8,057 nucleotides of DNA from Thioalkalivibrio sp. (GTDB taxonomy: Bacteria > Pseudomonadota > Gammaproteobacteria > Ectothiorhodospirales > Ectothiorhodospiraceae). The stretch lies in the NCBI GenBank assembly GCA_003553165.1, contig PUOZ01000026.1, positions 1 through 8,057 of the forward strand, in the 5' to 3' direction. Positions 4,579 to 8,057 of this stretch are shown one piece after another; position 1 is the first letter of the stretch; the number at the start of each line of letters is the position of its first letter. Both the position numbers and the translations under genes were made by a program. Below the pieces are notes generated by a model. That model was not told the DNA's origin. It saw nothing but the letters and a program-made list of their open reading frames with translations, and ran no database searches.

Positions 4579-6807
4579 ATGATCAACTCGATTAGCGTTC
4601 TGTTTGTGACCCGAGACCCGGAACCTGCCGGGCAGGTCATCGGCCGTATCCGTTACCGCGGTCACGCAGTGCGCCCGAAACAGGCCGGCAACGCAAGGGA
4701 CCTGGAGCGGCTGCTGCAGAGCCATCGCTTCGATGCAGTCGTCCTGATCGACACCGGCATGGATCTTGGCCTGGAAGAGCTCACCGAGGCACTGCATCGG
4801 GCTGGTCGCCAGACCCCGATCGTGATGCTCACCGACCGCGCGCAGGAACTGCGCCTGAGCGCGGTGGAAAGCGGTGCCTTCGCGGTCGTCGATACGCAGA
4901 ATCACGAAGTGGCGGCGGCGATGACGCTCAAGGCCGTCGAGTACCTCAACAAGGGCAGGGAGATCAACCATCTCCGAACGCTGCTGCAGGAAGCCGACCG
5001 GCGCTACCTGCTGATGCTGGACAGTTCCCGTTATCCCATCGCCTGTTTTCATCAGGGGGTGGCGACCTACGCGAACGACACCTGGCGGGACTGCTTCGAA
5101 ATGGAGCTCAGCGAGAGCCTGGATCGACTCACCCTGCAGGATCTCGTGGTGCCCGATCAGCACGAAGATCTGAGCCACATCCTCCGCGTCCGGCAGAATC
5201 AGCCCGAAAACGTGGAAACCTGCGAGACGCTGACCCTGCGTACCCGTCGCGGCCAGACATTCGATGCCGATCTCCTCCTCACCGGAGCGGTCATCGGGGG
5301 AGAGCCCTGCACCGTCGTTCACCTGTCGTTTTCCGGCGGGGATCCCGCTCTGCAGGAACTGAGCGGCCCCGCAACTGCATCGCTGGGCACCGACCGTGGC
5401 CTGGGGCACTTCTCCGACCCGACCCGGGAGAGCCCACCGCCAGGCACCGGCAAACCCGGCGCAGCAAAGGAACAGGCCACACAGCCCCGCGCAGCAGCAG
5501 CGGCAGACAGCGGGACCCAGACGAGTCCCCCACCGACTCCGCAGCCGATGGATGGCATCCGCCGACAGAAGGAATTCCTGCAAACGGTCGAACGAATGCT
5601 TGCGGACACCTCCCGTTCCGAGCGACCTCTGGGCCTGCTGGTGTGCGCACTGGATACCAAGGACCGGCAACCCAGCGAAGCGCTCGACATCCTTGGCGAT
5701 GCGCTTCAGCAAATGCTGAAACAGGGCCTTCCGAAGTCGGCGACCATTGCCCGCCTGGAGAAAAGCCACTGCGGGGTCGTTCTGTCCGATGCGAAGCGCG
5801 CGGAGATCGAGGCACTGCTCGACGTCTTGATGAAGCAGGCCCGGGGCCAGACCATCCGCGCCGGGAACGACGAGGTCGCCATCGCCGAGTCCCTCTCCTG
5901 CGGTGTGGTGCTCGCCGACGATACGGAGTCGTCTGCCCAGGAACTCCTCGATCGGTGCCAACAGGCGTTTGCCGAGGCCCGCGCCAGCGGCGGTGGTTGT
6001 TTCCGTTTCCGCGGCCCCCCGGGGATTCAACAGGGCGACGCCGAAGGAGACAGGATCTGGAAGACACGCATCGAGGACGCGGTAAAACAGAACGGGTTGA
6101 AGCTTCTCTATCAGCCCATTGTCAGCCTCCGGGGGGAGGACTCGCCCCGATACGATGTCTTCGTGCGGCTCGAGTCGGAGGGGGGCGAAACCTACGAACC
6201 CGGCGATTTTCTGCCAGCCGCGGAGCGCAGCGGGGTTGCAGCGCCGTTGGATCGCTGGATCATTCAGCACGCCGTCGGGTCGCTTTCCAAGGAACTGAAA
6301 CGCGATCCACGCACGACCTTCTTCGTCCGACTCAGCCAGGGATCCCTCGAAGAAAAGCAGGTGGTGGCGTGGCTGCAGCAGTTTCTCGACCGATCGAAGG
6401 TACCGCCGGCGAACGTGGTCGTCGAGTTCAAGGAGGCCACCTTGCTGACCCAACTGGAAAGCGCGATCGCAACGGCCCAGGGGCTGAAGGAGATGGGAGT
6501 CGGTCTGTGCATCGGGGACTTCGGCAACGGCCTTGACCCGTTCACGCTCCTCGAACAGGTTGGCGCAGCCCTGATCAGGCTTGACGGTGCCTACGTCAGC
6601 AGACTCGCTCATGATGATGCCGCCCAGGAATCCGTCAAGGAGCTCGCGCAGAAGATCCATGAATCCGGCGGGCAGGTCATCGTCCCGATGGTCGAGGACG
6701 CCGAGACCCTAGCGATCCTGTTCGGCATGGAGGTCAACCTGGTACAGGGGTACTTCGTGCAACCTCCCAGCGAACAGCTGGATTTCGACTTCGCCAGTGC
6801 ACTTTAG
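4579..6807 (+). CDS. REC-PAS-GGDEF-EAL protein with degenerate motifs, FimX-like c-di-GMP receptor
   Basis: This 742-residue cytoplasmic protein most resembles the FimX class, which binds c-di-GMP and controls type IV pili in Pseudomonas and Xanthomonas. Residues 5-125 form a REC-like domain keeping Asp58 and Thr85, but the acidic pair of the phosphorylation site reads Thr11-Arg12 and the lysine is missing. Residues 135-250 look like a PAS domain. A flexible Pro/Gly/Ala-rich linker spans about 253-325. The GGDEF-like domain (326-480) has EKSHC (394-398) in place of GGDEF. The EAL-like domain (495-735) has DVF (526-528) for EAL, Arg584 for the metal-binding Asn, GD (646-647) for DD, Arg667 for the catalytic Lys and Pro703 for a conserved Glu. 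It keeps Gln512, Glu616 and QGY (723-725). It should therefore neither make nor cleave c-di-GMP, but could bind it. It is divergent from prmB, and psd follows 129 bases downstream. FimX orthology is inference; no pilus genes are in view. Confidence 0.88.
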   Translation: MINSISVLFVTRDPEPAGQVIGRIRYRGHAVRPKQAGNARDLERLLQSHRFDAVVLIDTGMDLGLEELTEALHRAGRQTPIVMLTDRAQELRLSAVESGAFAVVDTQNHEVAAAMTLKAVEYLNKGREINHLRTLLQEADRRYLLMLDSSRYPIACFHQGVATYANDTWRDCFEMELSESLDRLTLQDLVVPDQHEDLSHILRVRQNQPENVETCETLTLRTRRGQTFDADLLLTGAVIGGEPCTVVHLSFSGGDPALQELSGPATASLGTDRGLGHFSDPTRESPPPGTGKPGAAKEQATQPRAAAAADSGTQTSPPPTPQPMDGIRRQKEFLQTVERMLADTSRSERPLGLLVCALDTKDRQPSEALDILGDALQQMLKQGLPKSATIARLEKSHCGVVLSDAKRAEIEALLDVLMKQARGQTIRAGNDEVAIAESLSCGVVLADDTESSAQELLDRCQQAFAEARASGGGCFRFRGPPGIQQGDAEGDRIWKTRIEDAVKQNGLKLLYQPIVSLRGEDSPRYDVFVRLESEGGETYEPGDFLPAAERSGVAAPLDRWIIQHAVGSLSKELKRDPRTTFFVRLSQGSLEEKQVVAWLQQFLDRSKVPPANVVVEFKEATLLTQLESAIATAQGLKEMGVGLCIGDFGNGLDPFTLLEQVGAALIRLDGAYVSRLAHDDAAQESVKELAQKIHESGGQVIVPMVEDAETLAILFGMEVNLVQGYFVQPPSEQLDFDFASAL

Positions 6808-6936
6808 TCCTGACTGATCGCATTCGGGCCGCTGTTCACCCGACACGACACGCTCGCCACGCTCACCGAAAACCCAGAGCCCGGCAGCCCAGACGGGCGC
6901 TGCGCCCGGCAATCCCAGTTCACGGACCCCACCGCT
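6808..6936. other. Intergenic region EAL-protein gene / psd
   Basis: These 129 bases separate two same-strand genes. I see no clear -35/-10 pair for psd, so psd may be read through from upstream or use a weak promoter. The stretch holds a near-tandem repeat, ACGCTCGCC then ACGCTCACC (6850-6867), preceded by CGACA twice (6841-6850), and a strong palindromic hairpin at 6894-6908. Confidence 0.5.
6894..6908 (+). repeat. Perfect 7-base palindrome / hairpin in psd leader
   Basis: CGGGCGC (6894-6900) and GCGCCCG (6902-6908) are exact complements around T6901; as RNA this gives six G-C pairs with loop CTG. No T tract follows, so it is not a standard intrinsic terminator. A competing stem, GCCC (6887-6890) with GGGC (6895-6898), uses the same left arm. 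It ends 28 bases before the psd start. Confidence 0.5.
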
Positions 6937-7797
6937 ATGGCCATCCTCGACACCCTTCTCGCGCAACTGCTCCGGCTACTGCCGCACCACGGGATCTCCC
7001 GACTCACGCACCGGATTGCGCGCTGGGAATCGCCCCGGGTCCAGGTCCTTCTGCGCTGGTTCATCCGGCAGTATCAGCTGGACATGACCGAGGCGGCGGA
7101 ACCGGACCCGGCGCGCTATCCCAGCTTCAATGCGCTTTTCACCCGGGCACTGCGGGAAGACGCCAGACCGCTCGAAGGCGATGAGAACAGCGTCGTCAGC
7201 CCTGCAGACTCGAGGGTGAGTGCCTTCGGACCGATCGAGCACGGCCAGATCTTTCAGGCCAAGGGGCATTGCTACACCGTCACCGAATTGCTTGGCGGCT
7301 TCGCGGACCTGGCCCGGCGCTACGAACGCGGATCGTTCCTGACCGTCTACCTGGCACCGCGCGACTACCACCGGCTGCACATGCCGGTCTCGGGTCGCCT
7401 GACCACGATGCTGCACGTTCCGGGACGGCTCTTCTCAGTGGCCCCGCGCATCGTCGCCCATACCCCGCGCCTGTATGCCCGTAACGAGCGCGTCGTCGCC
7501 TTTTTCGACACCACGATCGGCCCCGTGGCCATGGCCCTGATCGGCGCGATCAATGTCGGCTCCATCGAAACCGTTTGGGCGGGCGAGGTCACCCCGCCTT
7601 CCGGCCGCGTCATCAGCCGCACCGATTACGGAGACCAGGATATTCGCCTGCAGCGCGGGGCAGAGATGGGGCGTTTCAACCTGGGCTCCTCCGTGGTCCT
7701 GCTGCTGCCCGATCATCCCCTGCAGTTCGCCCCCGCCCTCGCCCCGGAAACCTTCCTGAGAATTCGCCAGGAGGTCGCACGGATCGCCTTGGCCTGA
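6937..7797 (+). CDS. psd: Phosphatidylserine decarboxylase proenzyme
   Basis: Psd decarboxylates phosphatidylserine to phosphatidylethanolamine at the inner face of the cytoplasmic membrane. The 286-residue proenzyme should cleave itself between Gly250 and Ser251 in the LGSS motif (249-252), producing a beta chain of 250 residues and a short alpha chain whose Ser251 becomes the pyruvoyl group. The triad known from E. coli (Asp90, His147, Ser254) corresponds to Asp91 in SPAD, His148 and Ser251; His145 also lies in PRDYHRLHMP (141-150). FNALFTR (64-70) is a further family motif. The hydrophobic N-terminus with basic residues fits peripheral membrane association. The family commonly reads LGST, so the Ser after the cleavage serine is a mild variant. 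ATG 6937 has only a weak ribosome binding site. The gene ends five bases from the convergent epmA stop. Confidence 0.96.
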   Translation: MAILDTLLAQLLRLLPHHGISRLTHRIARWESPRVQVLLRWFIRQYQLDMTEAAEPDPARYPSFNALFTRALREDARPLEGDENSVVSPADSRVSAFGPIEHGQIFQAKGHCYTVTELLGGFADLARRYERGSFLTVYLAPRDYHRLHMPVSGRLTTMLHVPGRLFSVAPRIVAHTPRLYARNERVVAFFDTTIGPVAMALIGAINVGSIETVWAGEVTPPSGRVISRTDYGDQDIRLQRGAEMGRFNLGSSVVLLLPDHPLQFAPALAPETFLRIRQEVARIALA

Positions 7798-7802
7798 CCG
7801 GT

Positions 7803-8057
7803 TCAGGCACGGCCCCATGGCAAATCGATGACCCGGGCGATATCGGTCTCTCCCAGCAGGCACATCAATAGGCGATCGACGCCCAACGCGACGCCGGCGC
7901 TGTCGGGCAACCCGGAACGCATCGCCATCGCAAAGAACCCATCCACCTCCGGGATCGCCTGCCCGTTACGGCGCCGACGCTCGCAGTCCTGGTCACACCG
8001 GGCGGCAAAGATTGCGGGATCGTTCAGCTCGTGGAAACCGTTGGCCAGCTCCAGGTC
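7803..8057 (-). CDS. epmA: EF-P--lysine ligase EpmA, C-terminal part (cut by window edge)
   Basis: EpmA (also PoxA, GenX, YjeA) attaches beta-lysine to a lysine of elongation factor P, which helps ribosomes through polyproline stretches. It is a LysRS-like class II synthetase lacking the tRNA-binding domain. The window holds the last 84 codons and the TGA (7805-7803); the full protein should be about 320 residues. The fragment begins DLELANGFHEL and contains the class II motif 3 segment GLPDSAGVALGVDRLLM (49-65 of the fragment), which includes the ATP-binding arginine and ends close to the C-terminus as in E. coli EpmA (GMPDCSGVALGVDRLVM). True LysRS is less likely because the protein stops soon after motif 3 with an EpmA-like tail. 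It converges with psd, leaving five bases and no separate terminator. Confidence 0.93.
   Translation of the reverse strand, partial: DLELANGFHELNDPAIFAARCDQDCERRRRNGQAIPEVDGFFAMAMRSGLPDSAGVALGVDRLLMCLLGETDIARVIDLPWGRA

Noticed and set aside
4537..6660. A 707-codon open frame on the minus strand opposite the FimX-like gene
   Set aside because: Its translation shows no domain I recognise and it mirrors a well-supported gene on the plus strand. Long antisense frames are common in GC-rich DNA because stop codons are rare.
6850..6867. Near-tandem repeat ACGCTCGCC / ACGCTCACC before psd
   Set aside because: Only two imperfect copies without a promoter nearby; too little to call a functional element.

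Overview
The window looks like chromosomal DNA of a GC-rich gammaproteobacterium. The AroC, PrmB, Psd and EpmA proteins all read like gammaproteobacterial housekeeping enzymes. The rhodanese and the c-di-GMP genes would fit an environmental, possibly sulfur-oxidising lineage such as the Ectothiorhodospiraceae, but that placement is a guess from protein style. I see no mobile element, CRISPR array, tRNA or rRNA.

Layout, left to right. (1) The N-terminal 172 codons of chorismate synthase (aroC, minus strand), cut by the window edge. (2) A 253-base divergent intergenic region with inverted repeats and a terminator-like hairpin on the plus strand. (3) A plus-strand pair: a diguanylate cyclase with four PAS domains and an intact GGEEF and I-site, then a small single-domain rhodanese. 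(4) prmB (ribosomal protein uL3 glutamine methyltransferase, minus strand), convergent with the rhodanese. (5) A 317-base divergent intergenic region with a perfect TATAAT box, a sigma-54-like element and a short direct repeat. (6) A 742-residue REC-like/PAS/degenerate-GGDEF/degenerate-EAL protein (plus strand) resembling the FimX class of c-di-GMP receptors. (7) psd (phosphatidylserine decarboxylase, plus strand). (8) The last 84 codons of epmA (EF-P lysine ligase, minus strand), convergent with psd across 5 bases and cut by the right edge.

How the genes relate. aroC and prmB, which are neighbours in one operon in E. coli, lie here on the same strand but are separated by the oppositely oriented cyclase-rhodanese pair. 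The window therefore holds a predicted maker of c-di-GMP (the PAS-GGEEF protein) and, about 1.7 kb further on, a predicted non-catalytic reader of it (the EAL protein). Their local functional connection is inference. The housekeeping genes act in aromatic amino-acid synthesis (aroC), ribosome modification (prmB), phosphatidylethanolamine synthesis (psd) and EF-P activation (epmA).

I found no clearly novel multi-gene system. The best leads are the catalytically stripped EAL protein and its promoter region, the cyclase-rhodanese pairing between prmB and aroC, and an attenuator-like set of mutually exclusive stems upstream of the cyclase.
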